Assembly: GCA_031446105.1 (NCBI GenBank)
Contig: CP132907.1
Span: forward strand, 372,001 to 436,000
From: Arsenophonus sp031446105
Lineage (GTDB): Bacteria; Pseudomonadota; Gammaproteobacteria; Enterobacterales; Enterobacteriaceae
Direction: 5' to 3'
DNA length: 64,000 nt
Shown here piece after piece: positions 50,568 through 61,150 of this stretch. Position 1 is the first letter of the stretch; each line of letters begins with the position of its first letter. The notes under the pieces are model-generated. The model saw only the letters and a program-made list of their open reading frames with translations. It made no database searches and had not been told where the DNA came from. The translations under genes were made by a program, and so were the position numbers.

Positions 50568-50900
50568 AAATATTATTCTAAAATAATTATTATTATTTTA
50601 ATATCAATAAAGTTATTTTTTATATTATATTATAATTACAATATTTTTTTATAAAACACAAAAAAATATGTACTGAAGAAAATTAAAATACTTATAATAA
50701 AATTTATTTAAAAAAAAACTAATTTAATATTTTTAAGTAATTTTTTTAAGTTATTTAAAACTTTATATTGATATTATTAATATTACTAATAAAAAATAAA
50801 ATTTGTCAATTTATTTTTTTATCAAATATTTTATAGAATCTATTTTTTATTTTTTTTATTTTATGATAAAAAATTTAAATTTCATGAATATTTTTATAAA

Positions 50901-51521
50901 CTAAAACGTATCTTTAATAAAACAAATACTTATAGCAATTAATACTAAAAAACTCGCAAAAATATATTTTTGCTGTTTTAATATACGTGATGACTGAAAA
51001 AATGGACGCAACCAACTTGCAATAAAGGCATAAAACAGCATCATAAATGCATCAATAACAACCATTGTTAAAGTCATTATTCCTATTTGCAAGAACAAAG
51101 ATTGTGTGGGATTAATAAAAACAGGAAGTATCGCTACTAAAAAAGCTAAAGTTTTAGCATTTGTGATATCTGTTAAAAAACCACAAAAAAATCGTTTCAT
51201 ACAACTTGTTAAAATTACAACATCATTAATATCTTTTATCACAGGTGTCCTCCAAGTTTTATATGCAAGATAAAATAACCAAAATATTCCAATTACCTTC
51301 AATAAAAACCAAGCTACAGTTGAAGTTCTAAGAACCTCAATACTAAGTGCAACAATAGGTACCATAAAACCTAAAGCAGTTTCTTGACCAATGATAAGTG
51401 GTAATGTTTTACGCCATCCCCATTGAAATGCATAATTAATTGTCATAATAGCACCTGCTCCCGGTAAAACAGCACTTAAAAAAACACCACCTAAAAAAAC
51501 TAACCAAATATCAATATTCAT
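50901..51521 (-). CDS. LysE/RhtB-family amino-acid exporter
   Basis: 206 residues, the family length, with about six hydrophobic segments. N-terminal FLSAVLPGAGAIMTINYAFQ matches the SPGP-type start of RhtB (SLSPGSGAINTMTTS), and FLTDITNAKTLAFLVAILPV matches the family's NLTNPKSIVFLAALFPQF. These proteins export amino acids such as homoserine, threonine or leucine across the inner membrane. I cannot name the substrate. It stands alone in a gene-poor stretch with intact reading frame, which argues that it is selected for. Confidence 0.85.
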   Translation of the reverse strand: MNIDIWLVFLGGVFLSAVLPGAGAIMTINYAFQWGWRKTLPLIIGQETALGFMVPIVALSIEVLRTSTVAWFLLKVIGIFWLFYLAYKTWRTPVIKDINDVVILTSCMKRFFCGFLTDITNAKTLAFLVAILPVFINPTQSLFLQIGIMTLTMVVIDAFMMLFYAFIASWLRPFFQSSRILKQQKYIFASFLVLIAISICFIKDTF

Positions 51522-52674
51522 TTTATATCTGCCTCATAATTTTTTTTGCAAAATAATCAAAATAATAAATATAATACATGTACCATAAATTTTATTTTAA
51601 CAAAAATTAATTGTTCTATTTTTAAACAATTTTTTTAATATACAAAAATGTAATACTTTTAAAATAAAAATAAAAAAATATAATAGTAATTAAATTTTAT
51701 TACTATCACTATTTTTATAAAAATTTTTATAATTATAAGATATAAAAATGAAAAATAAATTTACAGAAATCTAACTAAAAAAATAATAGAAATTACATTT
51801 TTTATTAATCTGAATAAATATACTTTAAATATCACCTCAAAAAAAATGGGATATATTTTTACAGAAAAATGTATTTAAACTATGTTAAATTTAAAATTTT
51901 ATACAAAAATTGCACTTTATTATTCTATAATATAACATAAAATTTATATCTATATTAATAATTATTCAAAATGTATATTTTCTGTAAATATAAAAATAAT
52001 TTTTTTACAAAAAAAATAAATAAAAAAATAAAAAATATATTCTAGTATAATTTTTTAGAATACATATTTTAAAAAAAACAATTTCTACTATTTTTAAAAA
52101 TTTTTAAAAAATTATTTTTTTTATATGATATATAAAGTATTTTTTTTAATTTTATATTAACAATATTTTTTATAATTTTAATAATAAAACATTTCAAAAA
52201 ATAATATTTAAACTGAATCTCAAAAAGAATATAGTTAAATAATTTTATATAAAATTATTTACAAAAAAAAATTCTCAGTAAATAAAAAAACTATAATATT
52301 TATTAAATAAATTAAAATAATATTTACTTTATTTTATGCAAATAATGCAATTATAAATTGTATCATTTTATTATAAATATATAATTATTAAAAAATTTAA
52401 TTATTAATCAATAATATAATTCATTTTTTTATATGATACTATTTTTAATAAAAAAGTTAAAATAATAAATATTTTAATATTTAATAAATTTATATTTTTA
52501 AATTATAAAAAAGATAGATATCAAAAAAAATATTTCAAAAATATACATAAAAATATTTTTCAAAAATACAATAAAGTTTTATATATCGCATTAAAAAATA
52601 AATTTTTCTTAAAAAAATAAAAAATATATTATAATTGATTTTTAGATTTTATTTTTTATAAAATTTATTAACTC
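51522..52674. other. 1.15-kb gene-free spacer
   Basis: A/T-rich DNA between the exporter and tRNA-Arg. A slightly more mixed patch at about 51760-51890 could be an old gene but I see no recognisable protein block. Confidence 0.5.
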
Positions 52675-52677
52675 TGA

Positions 52678-52752
52678 TACGCCCTAAAGGATTTGAACCT
52701 ATAACCTACGGCTTAGAAGGCCGTTGCTCTATCCAAATTGAGCTAAGGGCGC
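52678..52752 (-). tRNA. argU: tRNA-Arg (anticodon UCU)
   Basis: 75-base cloverleaf on the minus strand: acceptor GCGCCCT/AGGGCGT (one G-U), D arm GCTC/GAGC, anticodon stem ACGGC/GCCGT with loop CTTCTAA (anticodon TCT), T arm with TTCAAAT loop. Close to E. coli argU. The T stem (ATAGG/CCTTT) has a T-T mismatch, and the next three bases are TCA rather than CCA, so CCA must be added post-transcriptionally. It decodes AGA/AGG, the Arg codon favoured in such A/T-rich genes. In E. coli argU is also close to folD. Confidence 0.96.
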
Positions 52753-52918
52753 AAAAAAATATTTAGCAAAATTAACTATCCAATTAAATTATATGATTAA
52801 GAATTATTAAGTCAATCTTCTTTTTTATATTTTTATTTAAAAATAATAATTTATTAAAAATAAAATTAAAAAATCTAGAAAATATATAAAATAAAAAAAT
52901 TCATACGGATTAAAATAA

Positions 52919-53809
52919 ATGACAGCAAAAATTTTTGATGGGAAAATGATTTCTAAAATAATCAGAAGAGAAATTACTGAAAAAGTAAAATTAAGAGTTT
53001 TATTAGGAAAAAGAGTACCAGGACTTGCAGTAATTTTAGTAGGTAATGATCCTGCTTCACAAATATACGTCAGAAATAAATGTCGTATTTGTAAAGAGGT
53101 TGGATTTATTTCTTTTTGTTATCATTTACCTAAAAAAATTCGTGAAAATGAACTGATAAAATTAATTAATCAATTAAATAATAATAAAAAAATTGATGGT
53201 ATTTTAGTACAATTACCATTACCAAAAAATATAGATTCTATTAAAATATTAGAACGTATACATCCAAACAAAGATGTCGATGGTTTTCATCCATATAACA
53301 TAGGAAGACTTTGTCAACGTGCACCAAGATTACGTCCTTGTACACCTCATGGAATTATTACTTTGCTTGAACGATATAAAATAAATATAACAGGTTTAAA
53401 TGCAGTTATTGTTGGAGCTTCAAACACAGTAGGTCGTCCTATGAATCTAGAATTATTATTAGCCGGTTGTACAACTACTGTTACACATCGTTTTACGACT
53501 AATTTACATCATCACATCAAACGAGCAGATTTATTAATAGCAGTTATTGGAAGCCCTAATTTTATTCCCGGTGAATGGATAAAACCTGGCGCAATTGTTA
53601 TGGATGTAGGAATTAACAAATTAAAAAATGGAAAACTTACTGGTGATATTTGTTACAAAGAAGCATGTAAACGTGCTGGTTGGATTACTCCTGTTCCTGG
53701 TGGTGTTGGACCTATGACAATTGCTATATTAATGCAAAATACCTTACAAACCTGTGAAAAATATCATGAAAAATATTCAAAAAAAAATAGCAAATTTTAT
53801 TTAAATTAA
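52919..53809 (+). CDS. folD: Methylenetetrahydrofolate dehydrogenase / cyclohydrolase
   Basis: Interconverts methylene- and formyl-THF, supplying one-carbon units for dTMP (thyA) and formyl-Met. 296 residues (E. coli 288). QIYVRNKCRICKEVGF (Tyr and Lys of the active site), DGILVQLPLP, DVDGFHPYNIGRL, CTPHGIITLLE, VGASNTVGRPMNLELLLAGC and TPVPGGVGPMTIA. Convergent with cysS, as in E. coli, with ybcJ missing. Confidence 0.97.
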   Translation: MTAKIFDGKMISKIIRREITEKVKLRVLLGKRVPGLAVILVGNDPASQIYVRNKCRICKEVGFISFCYHLPKKIRENELIKLINQLNNNKKIDGILVQLPLPKNIDSIKILERIHPNKDVDGFHPYNIGRLCQRAPRLRPCTPHGIITLLERYKINITGLNAVIVGASNTVGRPMNLELLLAGCTTTVTHRFTTNLHHHIKRADLLIAVIGSPNFIPGEWIKPGAIVMDVGINKLKNGKLTGDICYKEACKRAGWITPVPGGVGPMTIAILMQNTLQTCEKYHEKYSKKNSKFYLN

Positions 53810-54334
53810 ACCAATAATCTATCATATCAAATATAGGATATTTGTTATCATATAAAAAAATAAAACATTTAAAAAATAATTACAAAAATATGATTATATA
53901 AAATGATGAATATTAAAATAAAATTTTACCTTAACTAATAAGATTACAATAATATAAAAATACTTAAAACATGTTTAAATTATTTTTTAATAAAATTATA
54001 TTTAATTTATATTAAAAAATTAATTAATAAAAAATATTTTTTTATTTTTTTATATTTACTAATCATAATATTTTAAAAAAATATTAAATAAATCAAATAT
54101 TTATTTTTAAATTATATCTAAAAAAATAAATGATTTAAATAAATCATATAAACAAAAAAAATAAAAAAATTTTTATATAAAATAAAATTTTTAAAAAAAT
54201 CATACTTTTTAAGTAAATATTTATATTTAAAAATATCAAGAAATATTATATTACAAATTCTAAAAAATAATCATAAAAAACACCTTTTTTATAAAAAAAT
54301 TAAAATATTTAAAAATTTTAACTACTATTAATAG
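53810..54334. other. Spacer between convergent folD and cysS
   Basis: About 525 bases, A/T-rich. E. coli has ybcJ here; no remnant recognised. A 7-bp hairpin CAAATAT-AGG-ATATTTG lies at 53828-53844, 19 bases after folD, and could be its terminator. Confidence 0.5.
53828..53844 (+). terminator. Possible folD terminator hairpin
   Basis: Perfect 7-bp stem with a 3-base loop just behind the folD stop, but without a proper T run. Weak support. Confidence 0.35.
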
Positions 54335-55747
54335 TTACATTATACGCCATAATGTTTCTTTAGTAGTATCTTCTAAAACAATACCCATCTTAATAAGCTC
54401 ATTGCGAATAAAATCAGCTTCTTTCCATAATTTATTTTTTCTAGCATTATTTCTTTGGCTAATTAATAAATTTATTTTTTTAATTTTATTAATACTAAAA
54501 ATATTCCTTTTTTTTTGAAAAAAATCTTCAGGATTTTGAGTTAATAATCCTAATATGTTTCCTAATTCATATAATTGAAATGCAAATTTATTAGCAATAA
54601 AACAATTTTTTTCTTTTAATTGATTAATTTTTTTAGCTAAATCAAATAAAACACAAAAAGCTTTTGGTGTGTTAAAATCATCATTCATAGCATCAATAAA
54701 TCGTATTTTGAATATTTTGTCATCTGTAAATCTCAAATAATTATTATTGCTTTTATAATCAGTGTTTCTTAAAGCAGAATATAATCTCTTTAATCCTGCA
54801 CGAGCTTGATTTAAATTATTTTCAGAATAATTTATTTGATTACGATAATGACCTGATAATAAAAAATAACGTACAGTTTCTTTATCATAATAAGAAAATA
54901 TATCACGAATAGAAAAAAAATTTTTTAATGATTTTGACATTTTTTCATGATTTATCATTACCATTCCAGCGTGCATCCAATAATTTGCATATAATCCATT
55001 ATTATTTATAGACGTCGACTGTGCTATTTCATTTTCATGATGTGGAAAAATCAAATCTGAACCACCACCATGAATATCACAATGTTCACCAAAATATTTA
55101 TTATTCATTGCAGAACATTCAATATGCCAACCTGGCCGACCACACCCCCATGGAGAATCCCAACTTAATTCATTAGATTTAGTTTTTTTCCATAATACAA
55201 AATCTAATGGATGATTTTTATAATTACTCACTAAAATTCGCTTACCAGCTTGTAATTTTTTATAATCTTGACCAGATAAAATCCCGTAATCATTTTTTCT
55301 TTTAATAGAAAATATAACATCACCATTCTCTGCAATATATGCATAACCTAGTTTTATAAGTTTTTTGATGAAATAAATCATTTCTTGAATATGTTTAGTA
55401 GCTTTCGGTTCAAAATCTGGTCGCAAAATATTTAAATCATCAAAATCTTTATACATTTCAAATAACATTCGTGATGTCAATAAATTACAAGTTTCATTAT
55501 TTATAGCAGCTTGTTTAATGATTTTATCATCAAAATCAGTGATATTACGAACATAAGTGACATCATAACCAATATAACGCAAATAACGGGTAATCATGTC
55601 AAAAGCTACAAAAGTTCTACCATGACCAATATGACATAAATCATAAATGGTTACACCACACACATATATTCCTATTTTTCCAGAAAAAATAGGCTTAAAC
55701 TCTTCTTTTTTACGACTAAGTGTGTTATAAATTTTTAATTTAGACAT
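54335..55747 (-). CDS. cysS: Cysteinyl-tRNA synthetase
   Basis: Charges tRNA-Cys. 470 residues (E. coli 461). Class I motifs: zinc Cys and HIGH-like region in GIYVCGVTIYDLCHIGHGRT, WGCGRPGWHIECSAM, zinc ligands FPHHENEIAQS, and EKMSKSLKNF (KMSKS). The C-terminal anticodon-binding end (WKEADFIRNELIKMGIVLED) is intact. Confidence 0.97.
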   Translation of the reverse strand: MSKLKIYNTLSRKKEEFKPIFSGKIGIYVCGVTIYDLCHIGHGRTFVAFDMITRYLRYIGYDVTYVRNITDFDDKIIKQAAINNETCNLLTSRMLFEMYKDFDDLNILRPDFEPKATKHIQEMIYFIKKLIKLGYAYIAENGDVIFSIKRKNDYGILSGQDYKKLQAGKRILVSNYKNHPLDFVLWKKTKSNELSWDSPWGCGRPGWHIECSAMNNKYFGEHCDIHGGGSDLIFPHHENEIAQSTSINNNGLYANYWMHAGMVMINHEKMSKSLKNFFSIRDIFSYYDKETVRYFLLSGHYRNQINYSENNLNQARAGLKRLYSALRNTDYKSNNNYLRFTDDKIFKIRFIDAMNDDFNTPKAFCVLFDLAKKINQLKEKNCFIANKFAFQLYELGNILGLLTQNPEDFFQKKRNIFSINKIKKINLLISQRNNARKNKLWKEADFIRNELIKMGIVLEDTTKETLWRIM

Positions 55748-56221
55748 TTTTTATAACCAATTTTTTCAATGATAACCAATATTATAAATATATTAAAAAA
55801 TTTCTAAAAAAATAAAAAAATTTTATTAAATACTTTTAAAAATATTTTTTTTAATAACACATTATCAATAAAAACAAAAAATAAAAATCTAAGAAAAAAT
55901 ATTATCATTCTGACAAAAAATAATAAATTATTATATTTATATATTTTTATTTAAAATATAAGAATTTATTATAACAATTTTTTTAAAAAATAATTATATA
56001 TTATTTTTTAAAATAATGGTTTATACTATTCTATAATATAAAAAAATAAAAAATAAAAAAAATTATTACTTTAAAATTAATAATTTATTATTACTTTCTA
56101 TAAAAAAAATAAATGACATATAAATTAAAATTTTATAAATAATTTGTAATAAAAAATACGATAACATAATGAAAATAAAATGTATAACTAATTGATATAA
56201 AATAATAATTAATTAAAATTT
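55748..56221. other. Spacer between divergent cysS and lpxH (site of lost ppiB)
   Basis: About 470 A/T-rich bases. E. coli has ppiB between cysS and lpxH; I found no cyclophilin block (for example FHRVI or QFFIN). Confidence 0.6.
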
Positions 56222-56947
56222 ATGGAAATTTTATTTATTGCTGACTTACATTTACACGAAAAAAAAACTGATATTACTTTAGGATTTCTAAGATTTTTAA
56301 AAAATCAGGTAAGACAAGCTCAAGCTTTATATATTTTAGGAGATTTTTTTCATTATTGGATTGGTGATGATGATCCCAATATATTACACAAAGAAATAGC
56401 TTATGAATTAAAAAAGTTATATGAAAAAGGTGTTTTTTGTTATTTTATTCATGGAAATCGTGATTTTTTACTAGGTAAAACATTTGCTAAAAAAAGCAGA
56501 ATGATTTTATTACCAAAAGAAAAAGTTATAAAATTATACGGTTATAAAATCTTAATTTTACACGGTGATACACTTTGTACCGATGATATTTCATATCAAC
56601 ATTATCGAAAAAAAATATGTAATCAATGGCTACAAAAAATATTTTTAGATTTACCATTATCTATTCGCCATTTTATTGCAAAAAAAATAAGAAAAAATAG
56701 TCAATCAGTAAAATTATTAAAAAATAAATACATTACAGATGTTAATGAAAACACAGTAATTGAAAAATTTAAAAAATATAAAGTCGATTGGATAATTCAT
56801 GGTCATACCCACCGACCTGGGATTCATAAAATAATCATTAATGGAAAAACATTGCATAGAGGAGTTTTAGGAGAATGGAAAAAAAATGGATCAGCAATTA
56901 AAATTACAAATAAAATTATTAAACTAATTAATTTTTCTTTACACTAA
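56222..56947 (+). CDS. lpxH: UDP-2,3-diacylglucosamine diphosphatase
   Basis: Lipid A pathway enzyme forming lipid X at the inner membrane. 241 residues (E. coli 240). Metallophosphatase motifs ADLHLHE, LGDFFHYWIGDDDP, IHGNRDFLLG, LHGDTLCTDD and IIHGHTHRPGIH supply the complete manganese site. With lpxC and waaA in this window it indicates a retained lipid A pathway. Confidence 0.97.
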   Translation: MEILFIADLHLHEKKTDITLGFLRFLKNQVRQAQALYILGDFFHYWIGDDDPNILHKEIAYELKKLYEKGVFCYFIHGNRDFLLGKTFAKKSRMILLPKEKVIKLYGYKILILHGDTLCTDDISYQHYRKKICNQWLQKIFLDLPLSIRHFIAKKIRKNSQSVKLLKNKYITDVNENTVIEKFKKYKVDWIIHGHTHRPGIHKIIINGKTLHRGVLGEWKKNGSAIKITNKIIKLINFSLH

Positions 56948-57812
56948 AAATAAATTTATTAAATAAAACTATTATAAAAATATTTAAAAAATAAAATATT
57001 ATTTTAATTTTTTATAATTTTTTTTATTTATGAATTATTAATTGTTTTAATTTATTTATGAAAATATTTTTTACTAAAAAATAATATATGCGCTTTATTA
57101 TTTTAAAGTATTATATCAAAATAATAAATAATATTTATTAAAAAATATTAAAATACAAAAAAATAAAAAATAATATTTTATTAATAATAAAAAAAACTAA
57201 AAGATCATAATATTATATTGTCAAAATTTTAAAAAATCTTTTAATTTTATTTACTTTTACTATTTTTAAAAATTTCAAAAATAATATAGAATCATATAAC
57301 GTAATATATTTATTTATTTATAAAAAATATTGTTTTTATATTACCAATATAATAAACATACTATTTTAATAAAAAAAATAATTGTAATTAATATATGTTT
57401 TATAAAGTTCATTTAATTTTTCAAAAAAAATATAAATACATATTAATTTTATATTCTTTCTTTATATTTTTATATAACTTTAAATTATAAAAAGTAAAAA
57501 AAGAATATATCTAATTTTATATTTTAAAATAAAAATATAAAAATAAGTCTTCTTTTTAATAAATAAAAAAATAAAATATAATTAAAATTTAAAAAAATAA
57601 ACTAATTTATAATAAAAATAATAATATCTAATAAAATTTATTTTATAAAAATCAATAATAAAAATTTAGTAAATTTAAATAAAAAAAATTTATATCAATT
57701 AATTATTAAAATAGTATAAAAATATTTAATATTATACATATCTATGTAATTCAATCTTTGTTATAATTTTTTTATAAATTTATCGTTAATAAAAAAATTA
57801 GAGAAAAAATAA
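56948..57812. other. 865-base gene-free spacer between lpxH and coaE
   Basis: A/T-rich; a synteny junction, since E. coli has purE and purK after lpxH and a different neighbour before coaE. No remnant recognised. A GAGAAA ribosome-binding site just before 57813 serves coaE. Confidence 0.6.
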
Positions 57813-58438
57813 ATGAGCTATATTGTTGCTTTAACAGGTGGTATAGGGAGCGGAAAAAGTACAATTGCACATAAATTTTCATTATTGGGGATACCAATTA
57901 TTGATGCGGATGTTATTTCTAGAAAAATAGTACTACCTAATACATATGCATTTAAAATGATAAAACAACATTTTGGTTTAAGCATTCTTCATAAAAATGG
58001 TTCTCTAAATCGTTTTATGTTAAAAAAAAAATATTTTATAACCAAGAAGAAAAAAATTGGTTAAATGATTTATTGCACCCATTAATACAGAAAGAAACAC
58101 AACGACAATTATTATTTTTTAATGTTCTTTATATTATTTGGGTTGCACCATTATTAATTGAAAATAAAAGAGAACATATTCCGCATCGTATATTAGTTGT
58201 TGACATTACACCAGAAGAGCAAATAAAACGCACAATAAAACGTGACTATACCACAAAAGAAATAACAAAAAAAATTATATCAAATCAGATTAATCGAAAA
58301 AAAAGATTAGAAACAGCAAATGATATTATTTATAATCATGTTAATAAAAACCTTGATTTCATTGTATTTAAATTACATAAAAAATATTTAAAATTAGCTG
58401 AAAATCATTATAAAAATAATAAAAAATATTTTTTATAA
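57813..58438 (+). CDS. coaE: Dephospho-CoA kinase, frameshifted at an A10 tract
   Basis: Last step of coenzyme A synthesis. The N-terminal half (MSYIVALTGGIGSGKSTIAH, P-loop intact) runs into a stop after an A10 run at 58022-58031. In the next frame the family sequence continues without a gap (IFYNQEEKNWLNDLLHPLIQ, VAPLLIENK, VVDITPEEQIKRTIKRD). Adding one A gives a 208-residue protein (E. coli 206). All catalytic parts are present, so the gene is otherwise under selection. Rescue by polymerase slippage, recent loss, or a homopolymer sequencing error are the options. CoA synthesis normally cannot be spared. Confidence 0.92.
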
Positions 58439-58636
58439 CTTCATAATTATTAAATTTTATAAAAACAATTCTTTTTATTTAAAAATTATAATAAATTTTA
58501 ATAAAATATTTTTAAAATAAATTATTAATATAAAAAAAATCTTTATTTTTTACCTAAATTAAAAAAAATGATTAATACTAACTAATTCTATGGTTTTTAA
58601 TATTTTATATCAAGTTTTATATTTTAGTTAATCAAT

Positions 58637-61150
58637 TTAAAAAATCCCTGGAACTTGAATTTTAATTTTGCTTAATTGACTAAGAATTTCATATTTTAAA
58701 ATCTCTAACATATTTGAAAACATTTTAAAAGATTCACGTTTATATTCTTGTATTGGATCTTTTTGTGCATAACCTCGTAAATGAATACCTTGTCTTAAAT
58801 AATCCATTCCAGCTAAATGTTCTTTCCATAATATATCCAAAGTTTCTAACATAATATTTTTTTCAATATTATTCATCTTTTTAGTACCAATAACTTCTTT
58901 TTTACGATTATAATCTACTGTTATTTCTTTTAAAATACGTGCACGTAAAATTTCTTCATCTAATTTTGGTTCTTTATCTAACCATTTTTTTATGGGCAAT
59001 TCTATATTAAAATCATTTAATAAATGCTTTTGTAATCCATCAATATCCCATATTTCTTCTAAAGATTGTGGAGGAATATAATTATCAATAAGCAAGGTAA
59101 TAACATTTTTTCGAATGTTATCAATTGTTTTACTTACATCATCAGTATCTAATAATTCATTCCGTTGCGCATAAATAGCAAGTCGCTGATCATTAGAAAC
59201 ATCATCATATTCTAAAAGTTGTTTTCGTATATCAAAGTTACGATTTTCAACTTTACTTTGTGCATTTGCTATTGCTTTTGTAACCCATGGATGTGTCATT
59301 GCTTCATCATTTTTCATACCCAATTTACGCATCATAGTAACTACTCTATCAGAAGCAAAAATTCTCATCAAAGAATCTTCCATTGATAAATAAAAACGTG
59401 ATGAACCCGGATCACCTTGACGTCCAGAACGTCCACGCAATTGATTATCAATTCGACGAGATTCATGACGTTCAGTACCAATAATATGCAAACCACCAGC
59501 AGAAATTACTAAATCATGACGTTTTTTCCAATTTCTCTTAATTTTGTTAATTTGTTCACTAGTTGGATTCTTAAGTTTATTAATTTCTGATTGCCAATTT
59601 CCTCCTAAAACAATATCTGTTCCTCTTCCAGCCATATTGGTTGCAATAGTAACTGAACTCGGTTGTCCTGCTTCAGAAATTATATCAGCTTCTATTTCGT
59701 GAAACTTTGCATTTAAAACATTATGAACAATATGAGCTTTTGTTAATTCTCGAGAAATCATTTCCGATTTTTCAATTGAAATAGTACCAACTACAACAGG
59801 TTGATTCTTTTTAATACACTCACGAACATCTTTGATAACAGCAACAAATTTATCTATTTCCCTCATATAAATCAAATCCGGTAAATCATTTCGAATCATT
59901 GGACAATGAGTTGGAATAATAATGGTATCTAAATTATAGATAGATTTAAATTCTAATGCTTCTGTATAAGCAGTACCAGTCATACCAGATAATTTTTCAT
60001 ATAAACGAAAATAATTCTGAAATGTAATAGAAGCCAATGTTTGATTTTCATTTTGTATAGTTACACCTTCTTTAACTTCTATAGCTTGATGTAATCCGTC
60101 TGACCAACGTCTTCCCTCCATACTACGTCCAGTATGTTCGTCAATAATAATAATTTTATCTTTTTTTACAATATAATCAACATCTCTGATAAACAAAACA
60201 TGGGCACGCAAAGCAGCCATAACATGATGCATTAAAATAATATTAGAAGCAGAGTACAAAGATTCCCCATTTTTCATTAAATTTTCTTTTACTAATAATT
60301 TTTCAATAAATTCTAATCCACGTTCCGTAAAAGTAATTTGTCGTGATTTTTCATCAATAGAAAAATGGCCTTTACCTTTAAATACATCTGAATCTTCTTT
60401 TTCTTGTTGTTTGAGATTAGGAATTAACTGATTAACTTTTTTATATAAATCTGAACTATCTTCAGTAGGACCAGAAATAATTAATGGAGTACGCGCTTCA
60501 TCAATTAAAATAGAATCTACTTCATCAATTAATGCGTAATGTAATTTACGTTGAACTCGTTCTTTTGGATTAAATACCATATTATCACGTAAATAATCAA
60601 AACCATATTCATTATTAGTACCATACGTAATATTTGCTTCATAAGCCTTACGTTTCATACTAGTTGACATGCCCGATAAATTAATACCAACTTTCATACC
60701 AAGAAATTCAAAAAGTAATCGATTATTTTCCGCATCACGCTTTGCTAAATAATCATTGACTGTAACGATATGAACACCTTTACCTGTTAGAGCATTTAAA
60801 TATGCAGGTAATGTAGATGTTAATGTTTTTCCTTCACCAGTACGCATTTCTGCAATACAACGATCATTAAGTACTATACCACCAAGTAATTGAACATCAA
60901 AATGCCGCATATTAAAAATACGTTTACTAGCCTCACGTACTGTTGCAAATGTCTCAGGAATTAAATTCTGCAATGTTTCTCCAAGCTTGATACGTTCTTG
61001 AAATTCATATGTTTTATTTCTGAGTTCCTCATTTGTAAATTTTTCAAATGAAGATTCTAATTGATTAATAATATTTACCAATTTAGCTAACCGACGTAAA
61101 GTACGATCATTTCGACTACCAAAAATTTTTGTTAGTAACTGAGTTAACAT
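58637..61150 (-). CDS. secA: Preprotein translocase ATPase SecA, lacking the C-terminal tail
   Basis: Motor that drives preproteins through SecYEG. 837 residues against 901 in E. coli. NBD1 Walker A MRTGEGKTLTSTLPAYL, Walker B YALIDEVDSILIDEARTPLI, preprotein-binding region, NBD2 IATNMAGRGTDIVLGGNW and QLRGRSGRQGDPGSS, scaffold and helical wing up to SKIKIQVPGIF. The E. coli C-terminal linker and Cys-rich zinc domain that binds SecB and phospholipid are absent. mutT, which follows in E. coli, is missing; it is convergent with coaE. Confidence 0.97.
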   Translation of the reverse strand: MLTQLLTKIFGSRNDRTLRRLAKLVNIINQLESSFEKFTNEELRNKTYEFQERIKLGETLQNLIPETFATVREASKRIFNMRHFDVQLLGGIVLNDRCIAEMRTGEGKTLTSTLPAYLNALTGKGVHIVTVNDYLAKRDAENNRLLFEFLGMKVGINLSGMSTSMKRKAYEANITYGTNNEYGFDYLRDNMVFNPKERVQRKLHYALIDEVDSILIDEARTPLIISGPTEDSSDLYKKVNQLIPNLKQQEKEDSDVFKGKGHFSIDEKSRQITFTERGLEFIEKLLVKENLMKNGESLYSASNIILMHHVMAALRAHVLFIRDVDYIVKKDKIIIIDEHTGRSMEGRRWSDGLHQAIEVKEGVTIQNENQTLASITFQNYFRLYEKLSGMTGTAYTEALEFKSIYNLDTIIIPTHCPMIRNDLPDLIYMREIDKFVAVIKDVRECIKKNQPVVVGTISIEKSEMISRELTKAHIVHNVLNAKFHEIEADIISEAGQPSSVTIATNMAGRGTDIVLGGNWQSEINKLKNPTSEQINKIKRNWKKRHDLVISAGGLHIIGTERHESRRIDNQLRGRSGRQGDPGSSRFYLSMEDSLMRIFASDRVVTMMRKLGMKNDEAMTHPWVTKAIANAQSKVENRNFDIRKQLLEYDDVSNDQRLAIYAQRNELLDTDDVSKTIDNIRKNVITLLIDNYIPPQSLEEIWDIDGLQKHLLNDFNIELPIKKWLDKEPKLDEEILRARILKEITVDYNRKKEVIGTKKMNNIEKNIMLETLDILWKEHLAGMDYLRQGIHLRGYAQKDPIQEYKRESFKMFSNMLEILKYEILSQLSKIKIQVPGIF

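Larger units (their letters stand above)
49413..50900. other. 1.5-kb gene-poor region (site of lost grxC, secB, gpsA, cysE)
   Basis: No credible gene on either strand. E. coli has grxC-secB-gpsA-cysE after yibN. A 41-codon frame starts at 49420 but has no CPYC motif. Two long perfect inverted repeats are present (50055-50109 and 50531-50567). Confidence 0.6.

Noticed and set aside
51760..51890. Slightly less A/T-rich patch, possible pseudogene
   Set aside because: Translated in all frames by eye it gives no recognisable block, unlike the waaP remnant.
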